DNA of 35,796 bases from Opitutus sp. (lineage in GTDB: Bacteria; Verrucomicrobiota; Verrucomicrobiia; Opitutales; Opitutaceae). Both the position numbers and the translations under genes were made by a program. Positions within the stretch are counted from its first letter, which is position 1. Each line of letters begins with the position of its first letter. The stretch is from positions 1-35,796 of the forward strand of contig PNJQ01000036.1 of the NCBI GenBank assembly GCA_013821985.1, written 5' to 3'. Below the pieces are notes generated by a model. It ran no database searches. It was not told where the DNA came from and was given only the letters and a program-made list of their open reading frames with translations. This document shows, piece by piece, positions 27,107-35,639 of the stretch.

Positions 27107-28539
27107 TTGCTGAAAATCGAGCGCAGACCAAGCAGGGGCACTCCGATGGCGATGCAGGCTTGGTAAAGGGAGGAGAACCACACCGCGAGGGTCGTCTCCG
27201 CGCTCAAACACCACACGAGGCAAAGGATGCGGAAAAGACCGGCCGGGGAAAGCGTCGCGGAGTGCTCAGTGACCAGCGCAAGGCGGCGAAAGAGCCAGCC
27301 AAAGATCGCGCCGAGCAGCGCGACGTTCAACATGCCGAAGTTCGCATACGCCTCCGTCAGCATGCCGAAGCCAACGCTCGTCGATTCAGCTTCCTCCATG
27401 CTGAGGACACCGAGCTGCACGGACAGGATCTTGACGCTCAAGTGCGGGCTCGGCTTGTTCGGCCAGAGAAAACGGGGCGCGATTTGCGGCAGGAGGATGG
27501 AGTAGGTTTCGCCGTGCAGGAACGGCGTGCGGTCGGGCATCGTGTCCACCGCGACGCAGACAATCTGGAAAAGTGACGCGCGCCGCATCAGGCCGTAGGT
27601 GAGGGCCTGGGAGTTTTTTTCCTCGATCTCCTCACCGCGCGAAAGTCCGAGTTCGATCCATTGCGTGAAGTAGGCGGGGAGTTGCGCGAGCGAAGGCGAG
27701 GCCTGTTTGCCCTCCCAGTAAAGGAGGCGCATCTGGCTCTTGCCATTGTGCAGGATGGCCAGCACCGGCAGGATCAACACCACCGGCAGCCAGGGCACGC
27801 GCCGTGCAACCGAAAAGTAGCCGATCCCCGCGGTCAGGAGGAGGCTCATCCCGTTGATCAGAAGGAGCGACACGAACGTCAGCCCGACCTGCAGGGCGAT
27901 GTTAAAGACAAACAGCGTCTTCATTCCGTTCGAAAGCTGGCCCGCGCCCCAGAGCCGCGCCTGCACGAACACGCTGATGATGCCGATGCCAAAAAAGATC
28001 GCGCGCAACGTGCCGATCCACGCCGGGGGCACCACGCTCGTGAACGTCGCGATTGCGACCCAGGCGGTTGCGACCAGCGCCGTATAGGCGGTGAAGCCCA
28101 TTTTCTCGTCCGGCATGATCGCGGTGCGCCACCAGCTCTCTCCGGATTGCGCGCGCGGCCGGTAACTCTGCGCGGCCACGATGCTGCCCCCGATGCACGA
28201 AAGCTGAAACGCGATCACCACGAGGGCGGAGCGGAGAATGATTTCCTCCGGATAGTTCACGAGCGCCTCGTGGTTCGTGAGCGCCGGGATCGCGTAGAAC
28301 GGCACCGTGGTCAGGAGCAGGAACTCCATGATCGGATACGTCGCGTCATTGCGCTGCAGCCACCGCAGCAACGGAATAATGCCGAGCGCGAGCATCGTGA
28401 GGTTGGCGATGCCGAGCAACGGATTCTCCCACTCCTGCTTTTGCCAGAGGAAGACCAGCGCCACCGCCAGGCTGACGTAGCCGAGTGTCACGAGGCGGCG
28501 AACGTGTTCGGGCGCGGCGGGAGGATGGGCGGGATTCAT
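27103..28539 (-). CDS. Wzy-like oligosaccharide repeat-unit polymerase
   Basis: 478 aa and highly hydrophobic, with about ten to twelve membrane segments. A large loop in the C-terminal half carries TPFLHGETYSILLPQIAPRF, followed by LWPNKPSP, then STSVGFGMLTEAYANFG. This Pro-Arg-x-x-Trp-Pro-x-Lys-Pro block and the later Gly/Glu-Ala-Tyr-x-Asn-Phe-Gly block are characteristic of one group of O-antigen/exopolysaccharide polymerases. It is predicted to join lipid-linked repeat units in the periplasm. The start is ATG 28539, in an ATGA overlap with the upstream GT4 stop. The ORF continuation to 28803 is not coding. Wzy proteins diverge strongly, so the call rests on topology, these blocks and location. 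Confidence 0.78.
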   Translation of the reverse strand: MNPAHPPAAPEHVRRLVTLGYVSLAVALVFLWQKQEWENPLLGIANLTMLALGIIPLLRWLQRNDATYPIMEFLLLTTVPFYAIPALTNHEALVNYPEEIILRSALVVIAFQLSCIGGSIVAAQSYRPRAQSGESWWRTAIMPDEKMGFTAYTALVATAWVAIATFTSVVPPAWIGTLRAIFFGIGIISVFVQARLWGAGQLSNGMKTLFVFNIALQVGLTFVSLLLINGMSLLLTAGIGYFSVARRVPWLPVVLILPVLAILHNGKSQMRLLYWEGKQASPSLAQLPAYFTQWIELGLSRGEEIEEKNSQALTYGLMRRASLFQIVCVAVDTMPDRTPFLHGETYSILLPQIAPRFLWPNKPSPHLSVKILSVQLGVLSMEEAESTSVGFGMLTEAYANFGMLNVALLGAIFGWLFRRLALVTEHSATLSPAGLFRILCLVWCLSAETTLAVWFSSLYQACIAIGVPLLGLRSIFSK

Positions 28540-29690
28540 GCGCGGGAGAGCAGGGCGCGGACGGTTTCCACCGTGCGCTGCGGAGCGTGGGCGCTGACGA
28601 TGGCGCGCCGGGTGGCGATAGCGGAGGGCTGGTGCTCGCACCTGACGATTGCATGCGCCAGTGCAAGCGTGTCTCCGCCCGGAAAAACGTGATCGGGGCC
28701 GAGCGGCCGGGCGAGGTCCTCTGCGCAGCCGCAGCGGTCGCTCACCAGCACGTCGAGTCCGCTCGCGAGCGCCTCGTTGACGACGAGCCCCCACGTTTCC
28801 CAAGCCTCACTCGGCAGGACGAGACAGTCGGCCGCGGCGTAGGCGGCGGGCACTTCGCTTTGGTTGAGAAATCCGATGACGGTCCCGGTCACCCGTCGCT
28901 CGACGAGCGCTGCGCGCACCGCGTCGGCGAACTCGCCGTCCCCCGCAAACAACAGGTGGAGCGGCCGCGCCGTGTCGGCCGCCGCGAGCTGAGCGGCGGC
29001 GACCAGATCGAGCGGACGCTTCTTCGCGATCAGCTTGCCGCAGAACAGCAGCACGAATGCCGCGGATGCGATGTTCCAGCGTGCCCGCAATTCCGCGCGG
29101 CGCGGCTGCAGTTCGGCGGCAGCACGGGCAAACCTCTCGTTGTCCACGCCGTAGGGTGCGGATGCCAGCTTCGCCTCCGGCACACCGAGCGCTTGGTAGA
29201 AGCGGCGGTTCGACGTCCCGATGCACAGAAAGCGGTCGATGCGGGCGAACAGCCAGCGCAGCGCCAGCCGCCGCGCGAGATCGCGCACGCCCCCGCGCGG
29301 CACGAGATCGTTGTTTTCACCCCGCAACCAGACCTGCAGTCCGCCCGCGTGCGCCGCGCGAACTGCGTTCCAGAACTCGCGGAAGCGCCAGCCTTCCACC
29401 CAAAGGTGCGTCACGCCGCGCGCGGCGAACTCGTCGCGCCAGCGCGCGGTCAGGCGCACGCCGTTGAACTCGTTCATGCTCCAGCCTTCCCCGATTGGGA
29501 GAAACCGGTGCGGATAACCTTCGAGCAAATCGACATCCCACGCGAAGCTTCGGCCGAACTCGCGATCGAACGACGCCTCCACCGCATGTGGGGTGAGAAA
29601 CCACACTTCGAATTTCACTCCGGCCTCCGCCAGCGCGCGCCACAGCGGCGCCTGGTATTGAATCGGATGACTGGTGAGGATGGCGAGCAT
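28536..29690 (-). CDS. Glycosyltransferase family 4
   Basis: 384 aa. It starts MLAILTSHPIQYQAPLWRAL, a pattern seen in a subgroup of polysaccharide-cluster GT4 enzymes. The middle has APYGVDNERF (178-187), then LFCGKLIAKKRPLDLV (215-230), LFAGDG (247-252), and SEAWETWGLVVNEALASG (294-311) with E298 and E306 as the EX7E pair. Its ATG shares one base with the upstream stop (TGATG). Its stop overlaps the Wzy-like start by 4 bases. Donor and acceptor are unknown. Confidence 0.92.
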   Translation of the reverse strand: MLAILTSHPIQYQAPLWRALAEAGVKFEVWFLTPHAVEASFDREFGRSFAWDVDLLEGYPHRFLPIGEGWSMNEFNGVRLTARWRDEFAARGVTHLWVEGWRFREFWNAVRAAHAGGLQVWLRGENNDLVPRGGVRDLARRLALRWLFARIDRFLCIGTSNRRFYQALGVPEAKLASAPYGVDNERFARAAAELQPRRAELRARWNIASAAFVLLFCGKLIAKKRPLDLVAAAQLAAADTARPLHLLFAGDGEFADAVRAALVERRVTGTVIGFLNQSEVPAAYAAADCLVLPSEAWETWGLVVNEALASGLDVLVSDRCGCAEDLARPLGPDHVFPGGDTLALAHAIVRCEHQPSAIATRRAIVSAHAPQRTVETVRALLSRA

Positions 29691-30901
29691 CAGGACTGTT
29701 CGGTCAAGAGTGCCGCCCAGCGATCACCGTAGGCGGACCAGCTGAATTCAGCGTGCAACGCCTGCGTCGCGCGCACCACGTCCGCACGCGGCGGCGAATT
29801 TTCCAAGGCCCGGCGCATCGCTTCGACCAATGCGTCGAGGTCGCCGATCGGAATGATTTGTCCGAGACCCGGGCGGAGGAGAATTGTCTCCGCGCCGCTG
29901 TTCGGCGTTGTGATGACCGGCAGCCCGGCGGCCAACGCCTCGAGCACCACCAAACTGAAGCCTTCGAAAAAAGTCGGCAGCACCAAGACGTCGCACTGCG
30001 CGTAAATCGCGGGCATTTGCGCCCCGGTGATCTGCCCGAGCAGTTTCAACCCGGGCAGCTCCGGGATCAGCGTCCGCGTGTGCTCGCTGGTGCGCCCGAC
30101 AATCCAGAGTTCGGCGCCGCGCGGCTGCAGCGCGCGCCACGCCTTCAGCAGCAGCGGAACGCCTTTGCGCGCGATGACCGAGCCCACGAAGAGAAATCGC
30201 CGGGGTCGCGCGCCGGCGGGCGGATTCGAGGCGGACGCGGCGAAGCGTTCCCAGTCCACACCATAGGGGTTGACGCGAATCTTTTCAGCAGCGACGCCCG
30301 CTTCGTGCAGCGTGCGCGCGACGAACGGGCTGCCGACCACGATCCGGTGCGCCAGCGTGTGCTCGCGCTGTTCGGCGGCCATCACGTTGGGGAGGCGCGG
30401 TCCCACGCCGGCCGCCCAGTCCGGAAAACGGGCCGCCACGTCGCGCATGATCCGTTCGTGCGCTGCCGGATGCGCGATGCTGCGATCCAGAAACAAAGGC
30501 CGCTCCAGTCGGGCCAGGCGCTCCGCGAGAATCCAACTCGACGTGTCGAACCCGATCGTGGCATCGGTGGAGGTCAGGGTCGCGTCGGGGATCGCCTGTT
30601 GAAACACGGCGTTGCGCTCATGCACCACCGTGAGCGATTCCTCTCGCCGCAGGCGCGCCAGCGCGCGCAGCTCGTTGATCGCGACCCGGCGGATTTTCGC
30701 CGCGGGAATTCCGTCCACGACGCGCGAGGCGAGGCCGCCCAATTTCGGCAGCCGGCTGGCCGCGAGCGCCGAGCGTCCGGCGAGACTGTCGGCGGCAAAC
30801 GCGAGACCGGTCCAGAGTTCCCCGAGCAAACCGTGACGCTCCAGTTGCACTGCCAGTTGTCGCGCATGTTGGGTTCCGGGATGGGCGAGGAGGACTTTCA
30901 T
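29690..30901 (-). CDS. Glycosyltransferase family 4
   Basis: 403 aa. The N-terminus is MKVLLAHPGTQHARQLA. The long acceptor domain includes TIGFDTSSWILAERL (115-129) and LDRSIAHP (138-145), resembling GT4 proteins of cell-surface clusters. The donor domain has NPYGVDWERF (211-220), RFLFVGSVIARKGVPLLL (235-252), and FEGFSLVVLEALAAGLPVI (from 312, E313 and E321). The start is ATG 30901, in an ATGA overlap with the GT-C gene. The open frame to 32224 runs antisense-phase through that gene and is discarded. Confidence 0.92.
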   Translation of the reverse strand: MKVLLAHPGTQHARQLAVQLERHGLLGELWTGLAFAADSLAGRSALAASRLPKLGGLASRVVDGIPAAKIRRVAINELRALARLRREESLTVVHERNAVFQQAIPDATLTSTDATIGFDTSSWILAERLARLERPLFLDRSIAHPAAHERIMRDVAARFPDWAAGVGPRLPNVMAAEQREHTLAHRIVVGSPFVARTLHEAGVAAEKIRVNPYGVDWERFAASASNPPAGARPRRFLFVGSVIARKGVPLLLKAWRALQPRGAELWIVGRTSEHTRTLIPELPGLKLLGQITGAQMPAIYAQCDVLVLPTFFEGFSLVVLEALAAGLPVITTPNSGAETILLRPGLGQIIPIGDLDALVEAMRRALENSPPRADVVRATQALHAEFSWSAYGDRWAALLTEQS

Positions 30902-32376
30902 TGGGCGGCGAGGCCGGCGCGAACGTAAATGGCCAACTGGTAGGTCGGCACGCGTGACCAAGGCAGCGGCGCGAGCGGAGGCTGGACGATCTGCTTCAGC
31001 ACAAACTGTCCATCGCGCAGGGCCGCGCCGAGCGGCGGATAATTGTTTGCGGTTTCTTCGATGCGGTCGCGGCGCAGGACGAGGTAATCGAGTTCCTCCG
31101 CCACCCGCGGGGAATACGCCACGCGGGGGCGTTGGTGCGCGGTCGTGTAGCCGACGACCAGCAGGTGAAGATTGTCCGCTGCGACGTGGGGTCGCAGCGC
31201 GAGCCACGCCTCCTGACTGACCGCGAAGCGCGCCTGCGGGTCCACCGCCGCGAGCAGGTCGCGCGCGACCGGCCCGTAGTCGCGACCCTCGCGCTGATGC
31301 CACGCGGTGAAGAGCGTGAGACTCATCTTCGCGACCGCGAGCAGGACGAGTCCTGTCTGCGCCAGCATCGGCCATCGGGTCGTCCAGCCAAAGAGCAATA
31401 CCACCGCCGCGACCGCCGGGAAAACCTGCGGCGAAGGATCGTAGCAGAACATTGGTGCGCTGCCGATCAATGCGAACCACCCCAAGGCACGCCGGGCGGC
31501 CCCGCGCTCGAGCCACAGCGCGAGCGCCCCGACCGCCAGCACGAGCCATTTTTCGGTTTGTTGCACGCGATCGACGAGCGAGGCCGGCGGCAGCAGCGCC
31601 GTGAACGGACGCAGGACGTTCGATGCGGAGAAATAGCGGTCCGACCCGGTGTGCAGCACCTGCTCGCGAAACAATTCCCAATGCGGTGCAATCCACATCG
31701 CCGCAAGCGCCGCCACCATTACTCCGCCGGCACCGAACTCGAGCAGCGCGCGCGCCGAGCGCTGACCCGATGCCCAGACTGCGACCGTGCTGGCGAGGAG
31801 CAGGAACGGCGCTTGCGGATAATACGCCATGACGCCGAGACCGGTGGCGCACCCCGCCAGGAAAAGCCGTCCGCGCAGCGCGGAGAATAGCAGCGCAAAG
31901 AACAGCGCGGCGCACAGCGCGGTGAGATTTTCCATCCGCACCTGCAGCAGACGACGCTCGACGATCAGCAGTCCGAAGAGCGCGATCGCGGCGAAGATCG
32001 CGCGTGCGTGAGTGAAGCCGAGCAGTTGCCCGTGGCGGAAGACGACGAGGAGGAGCAGCGTCGCGACCAGCGATGATTGCATCGAGACGCCAAACGCGGT
32101 GACGCCGAACACGTGCATCGCCCCTGCCTGCAGCAGCGGGGAGAGCGGCGGCCAAAAACTCAGGACCGCGCTGCCCCGTTCGTCGTCGAGACAGGCCCAG
32201 CGCAGCACGCCGTCCTGCAGCCATTGGTAACCCGCTTCACTCCACCACACCTCGTCGCCGCCCGAAGGCGACGGCACCCAGCCAGTCCGGAGCCAAAGCG
32301 CGGTGACAAGAAATACCGCGGTTGCGCCCGCGAGGGCGAGCGCGTTGCCGCTCCGCATGATGCGAAATTCATTCAT
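30898..32376 (-). CDS. GT-C membrane glycosyltransferase (ArnT/PMT, GT39-like)
   Basis: 492 aa. A first membrane helix (about 11-28) is followed by a periplasmic loop with the acidic pair D41-E42 in PSGGDEVWWSEAGY. That position is used by GT39/ArnT-type enzymes for catalysis and metal binding. Eight or more further hydrophobic segments follow, then a soluble C-terminal domain of about 150 residues. Such proteins transfer a sugar from a polyprenyl-phosphate donor outside the cytoplasmic membrane. The start is ATG 32376 in an ATGA overlap with the FkbM-type methyltransferase; ATG 32358 is an alternative. The acceptor is unknown; modification of the polysaccharide or lipid A is plausible. Confidence 0.82.
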   Translation of the reverse strand: MNEFRIMRSGNALALAGATAVFLVTALWLRTGWVPSPSGGDEVWWSEAGYQWLQDGVLRWACLDDERGSAVLSFWPPLSPLLQAGAMHVFGVTAFGVSMQSSLVATLLLLVVFRHGQLLGFTHARAIFAAIALFGLLIVERRLLQVRMENLTALCAALFFALLFSALRGRLFLAGCATGLGVMAYYPQAPFLLLASTVAVWASGQRSARALLEFGAGGVMVAALAAMWIAPHWELFREQVLHTGSDRYFSASNVLRPFTALLPPASLVDRVQQTEKWLVLAVGALALWLERGAARRALGWFALIGSAPMFCYDPSPQVFPAVAAVVLLFGWTTRWPMLAQTGLVLLAVAKMSLTLFTAWHQREGRDYGPVARDLLAAVDPQARFAVSQEAWLALRPHVAADNLHLLVVGYTTAHQRPRVAYSPRVAEELDYLVLRRDRIEETANNYPPLGAALRDGQFVLKQIVQPPLAPLPWSRVPTYQLAIYVRAGLAAQ

Positions 32377-33044
32377 CGGAGCGGCTCGCGCCAGGCGGCG
32401 AGCCAGCGATTGTGCGGCACGACGCGGTGTTCCGGCAGCAGACGGCGCCACCACGCGTTCGCGATGACTTTAATCGTGTAACCGAGCCGATGCAGTTGGT
32501 TCCCGCAGTCGTGTTCTGCTTCCGGGCTGTGCGTCTCGATCAACAATCGGCAATCCCGGGCCAGGAGCCGTGGTCCGGTGGCGAGCACCTGCGCCTCGGG
32601 GCCATCGATGTCGATTTTGATGAAGATCGGTTCCGGCAGGTCTGCGCCGAGCGCATCCAGCGTGCGCCATTCCGCGCCGGCTCCCGCACCAGCAAACCCG
32701 GGGTGAATCCGCAGACGCGGATCCTGGGCGAGGGAGTTGAGGGAAAGATTGGAGCGAAACTGGGCGAGTTCCTCGACGGAGGGTTCCACCGCGAGGACCT
32801 GACTCACCCCCGGAATGCGCAGAAAGCGGATGGCGAGTTCGCCCTTGGCTGCGCCGAGGTCGATTACGCTGCGGCAGCCGCGCCCGAGCCGGCGCAACGA
32901 GGGAAAGGTTTCGGCTTCGTAGAGCCCGACGTAGTGCTGGAACTCGCAGCGGAGATCGAGCCGCAGCCGCAGTCCGGCAAAATAGCCACCGAGCACGCGA
33001 CGGGGGTGCCGGCCGGTCGGGAGAAAAGGGCGGAGCGGATTCAT
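32373..33044 (-). CDS. FkbM-type SAM-dependent methyltransferase
   Basis: 223 aa class I methyltransferase. The SAM-binding motif I is VIDLGAAKGE (60-69), the acidic ribose-binding end of strand 2 is VEPS (86-89), and the FkbM hallmark FIKIDIDGPEAQVL (141-154) is followed by LLIETHS (167-173). FkbM-domain enzymes in polysaccharide clusters commonly O-methylate sugars, which is the likely role here. The start is ATG 33044 in an ATGA overlap with the GT2 gene; the extension to 33317 is antisense-biased sequence. At 223 aa it is at the short end for the family. Confidence 0.86.
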   Translation of the reverse strand: MNPLRPFLPTGRHPRRVLGGYFAGLRLRLDLRCEFQHYVGLYEAETFPSLRRLGRGCRSVIDLGAAKGELAIRFLRIPGVSQVLAVEPSVEELAQFRSNLSLNSLAQDPRLRIHPGFAGAGAGAEWRTLDALGADLPEPIFIKIDIDGPEAQVLATGPRLLARDCRLLIETHSPEAEHDCGNQLHRLGYTIKVIANAWWRRLLPEHRVVPHNRWLAAWREPLR

Positions 33045-33916
33045 GTGACGCGACGGCCGGCGCTCATTTTCCAAAACGTCGCGCGGCGCACCGGCCCGCG
33101 CGAGATCTCCGCCTTCGGCAGCGCGAGGATGGCGTCGCACAGTCCGGCGATTCCGGGCGAAAGGAATTGCGGCCGACGCAGCCAAAACCAACCGAAGCTC
33201 ACGATCTTCAACGGCAGCACGAACGCGAGATCGGGCCAGGGACAGCGGCGCATGGTCATGAACAACTCGTTGCAGACACCCGAGCGATGGAGAGGAAACC
33301 AGTCGCGGCCCGTCCATGCCTTATCGTGCCAGACGTGCACGCCGGGCAGCAGGTCGATGCGGTAACCGAGGTCGGCGAGACGTAACGACAGATCCTTTTC
33401 TTCCGAACCGTAACGCCCGGGCGTGGGCGCATAAAAACCCGCATCGCGCACCGCGCTCATGCGCAGCAAGTGACCGCAACCGATGAACATCGCGACTTCC
33501 CGCGCCGCACCGCGCGCCCGCTCGGTGGGTTGGTCGGGTGAAGCGATGTCGAAGGCCACCGCGCCGAGCCTTGCGTCGGCATCCATCGCGGCGACGGCGA
33601 GCGCGATCTCGTCCCGACCGAGAAACCACGCGTCATCGTCGAGGCTGACGAAAAATTCGGCGGGCGTGGAGCGCATCAGGTGATTGCGCGCTTCGATGAT
33701 GCCTTGCGGCGATTTGTTGCGCTGCCAGTGAACCTGCGGGAATTGCGCGCGCAACTCCGGCGTCGCGTCCGTCGAGCCGTCGTCGAGCACTGCGACCGCG
33801 ACAAGCGGATACGTTTGGTCGAGTGCGGACCGGATGGCCTTGGCCAGGATGTGCGCGCGATTGCGTGTCGTGATGCCGACCAGGACGCGTGCGGAAAATG
33901 AAGGAACGGAATTCAT
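33041..33916 (-). CDS. Glycosyltransferase family 2
   Basis: 291 aa GT-A enzyme. VLVGITTRNRAHILAKAIRS (11-30), VAVLDDGSTDATPEL (41-55) for nucleotide binding, and the metal-coordinating LDDDAW (92-97) are intact. GRYGSEEKDLSLRLADLGYR matches the catalytic-base region with the usual E-(D/E)-x-D pattern. ATG 33916 overlaps the preceding stop in an ATGA, and the gene's own stop overlaps the FkbM start the same way. The likely role is adding one sugar of the repeat unit on the cytoplasmic side. Confidence 0.92.
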   Translation of the reverse strand: MNSVPSFSARVLVGITTRNRAHILAKAIRSALDQTYPLVAVAVLDDGSTDATPELRAQFPQVHWQRNKSPQGIIEARNHLMRSTPAEFFVSLDDDAWFLGRDEIALAVAAMDADARLGAVAFDIASPDQPTERARGAAREVAMFIGCGHLLRMSAVRDAGFYAPTPGRYGSEEKDLSLRLADLGYRIDLLPGVHVWHDKAWTGRDWFPLHRSGVCNELFMTMRRCPWPDLAFVLPLKIVSFGWFWLRRPQFLSPGIAGLCDAILALPKAEISRGPVRRATFWKMSAGRRVT

Positions 33917-34815
33917 GGCCGGGCGCGCCAGACCCCGCGCAACTCCTCGCGCCAGCCGGCGGGCCGCCGCAGCGTGTGCACGGCGGTGAGAAACACGCGA
34001 TGCAATTGCCAGCGCCACCAGAGGGCGAAACCGCGCAGCCCTTGCACGTCGCGGGCGATGATCGCCATGTTGTGGAGTTTGCCCGCCGTGAGGGCGGCGA
34101 CATCGCGTTTGAATTCGCTCGTCAGGGAATGGTGCAGGAGCGTCGGCTCGCGGAGGAAATACAGCTCGGACTCGCGCGCCACCCGGGCTGTGAGATGAAC
34201 GTCCTCGGCAAAACTGTATCCGGTGAACGCGGGAAATTGATGCCTGCGAAACAGCTCAGTCCGTAGGAACAGGCAGGTCGAGGGCAGCCAGTCGGCCCGA
34301 ATGCGCGCCGGCGAATCTTTTGTGAACACCGGAAGGCAATTCAATCCCACGCCGAACAGGCGCGCCCCGTAGTCCGCATCGCCGTAGCCAGCCTGCATCC
34401 GATAATAGAGACGGGTGAGGCGGCCGGGTGCCGGACGGTCGCTGTGGGCGATACGGGGAGCCACCCCGCCCACCGCCGGGTCTGCAAAATGCACGAGGGT
34501 GCGCGCAAGAAGGTCTGGGCCGAATTCGATGTCGTCATCGAGGAAGGCGATCACCTCGCCGGCTGCTTCGGCCGCGGCGCGATTGCGCTGAAGCGCGGAG
34601 CTCTTTTCGGCGCACGCGATCACCCGGGCGGCAAAGGGGAGCGCGGCGTCGCGCACGAGTTCACTGACCGGTCCGGTCGCACCAGCAGCGGCGATGATCA
34701 ATTCGCAGGGCACGGTTGTCTGCGCGCCGAGGTCGCGCAAGACGACGCGAAGACTCTCGATCCGGTCGAGGGTCGCGATCACGACGGAGCAACGCGGCGG
34801 CGCGGTTTCGCTCAT
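33913..34815 (-). CDS. Glycosyltransferase family 2 with altered nucleotide-binding motif
   Basis: 300 aa. It begins with the GT2 pattern CSVVIATLDRIESLRVVLRDL. The second strand reads ELIIAAAGATGPVSELV (38-54), where the usual Asp-Asp-Gly-Ser of GT2 enzymes is missing. The metal-binding triad FLDDDIEFGPDLL (91-103) is intact. A typical downstream GT2 block GYSFAEDVHLTARVA keeps the E-D pair. The enzyme may therefore be active with a different donor contact, or be impaired. Both ends overlap neighbours by ATGA (start ATG 34815). Confidence 0.87.
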   Translation of the reverse strand: MSETAPPRCSVVIATLDRIESLRVVLRDLGAQTTVPCELIIAAAGATGPVSELVRDAALPFAARVIACAEKSSALQRNRAAAEAAGEVIAFLDDDIEFGPDLLARTLVHFADPAVGGVAPRIAHSDRPAPGRLTRLYYRMQAGYGDADYGARLFGVGLNCLPVFTKDSPARIRADWLPSTCLFLRTELFRRHQFPAFTGYSFAEDVHLTARVARESELYFLREPTLLHHSLTSEFKRDVAALTAGKLHNMAIIARDVQGLRGFALWWRWQLHRVFLTAVHTLRRPAGWREELRGVWRARP

Positions 34816-35639
34816 GGCCAGATGCCCGTGCCGTGCAGCGCGAGCTTCATGGCGCGCTGCCACGGCCGTTCGAGATGCCGCGGAATGATTCGCTCCTCGA
34901 TGCGCAGCGGATCGGGAGCATCCATCGAGTGACAGGTCGCAGCGGACACGACCTTTTCCCGCCAGTCGTGTTCGTCACAGTAGCCTTGGAATGTGCCGCA
35001 GCCGTCCGCCATCGCCTTCTGGCGCGTGCGCAGTCGCAGGTTAATTTGCTCGGGACTGCGATATTGATAGTGCTTGAAGCGGATGCGCCGCGGATGGACG
35101 ACGCCCAGGTGGCGTGGCGCGGAACCGTGGTCCCAGACGAGACCGCGCCGGTAACGGAAGAACCGCACCTCGGCGTAATCGCAACGGTAGTAACGCAACG
35201 CTTGCTCCGCCGGAGTGTGCGGAGGATACGCCCGTGAATCTGATGCCCAGCGCGCGGCGTCGCGATCGGTGAAGTAGAATTGGAAGTTCACCCCCCAGAC
35301 GACATGGTGGCGGTGCGGCACGGCGGCGAGAAATGCCCGCGGATCGTCGTGGTAGAGTTCGTCGGCATCGAGCTTGCACCACCAGTCGCCGTCGGCGCAT
35401 TCGTGACGGAACGCGTTGAACGTATCCATCCGCAGGCTGTCGCGATACGGCACGGCGGCGGATTTGAACGGCACGACGCGCGGCTCGCGCTGGGCCAACT
35501 CGAGCACCTTCGCCCAGGTGTCGTCGGTGCTGCCGTTGTCGAAAACAAAGATGCGGTCGCACCAACGCGCCGCATGCACGAGGGTTTCGACGATCATGTC
35601 GCCTTCGTTTTTGACGAGACAGTTGCCGAAGATTTTCAT
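34812..35639 (-). CDS. Glycosyltransferase family 2 (Glyco_tranf_2_4-type)
   Basis: 275 aa. It starts MKIFGNCLVKNEGDMIVETL, followed by IFVFDNGSTDDTWAKV (30-45) and the metal site KLDADELYHDDP (89-100). It resembles the subgroup of GT2 proteins that begin with a CxVKNE motif. The C-terminal half holds an aromatic- and His/Arg-rich region (FFRYRRGLVWDHGSAPRH) but no membrane helix. ATG 35639 overlaps the stop of the upstream methyltransferase (ATGA), and the gene's own stop overlaps the next start. The donor is unknown. Confidence 0.88.
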   Translation of the reverse strand: MKIFGNCLVKNEGDMIVETLVHAARWCDRIFVFDNGSTDDTWAKVLELAQREPRVVPFKSAAVPYRDSLRMDTFNAFRHECADGDWWCKLDADELYHDDPRAFLAAVPHRHHVVWGVNFQFYFTDRDAARWASDSRAYPPHTPAEQALRYYRCDYAEVRFFRYRRGLVWDHGSAPRHLGVVHPRRIRFKHYQYRSPEQINLRLRTRQKAMADGCGTFQGYCDEHDWREKVVSAATCHSMDAPDPLRIEERIIPRHLERPWQRAMKLALHGTGIWP

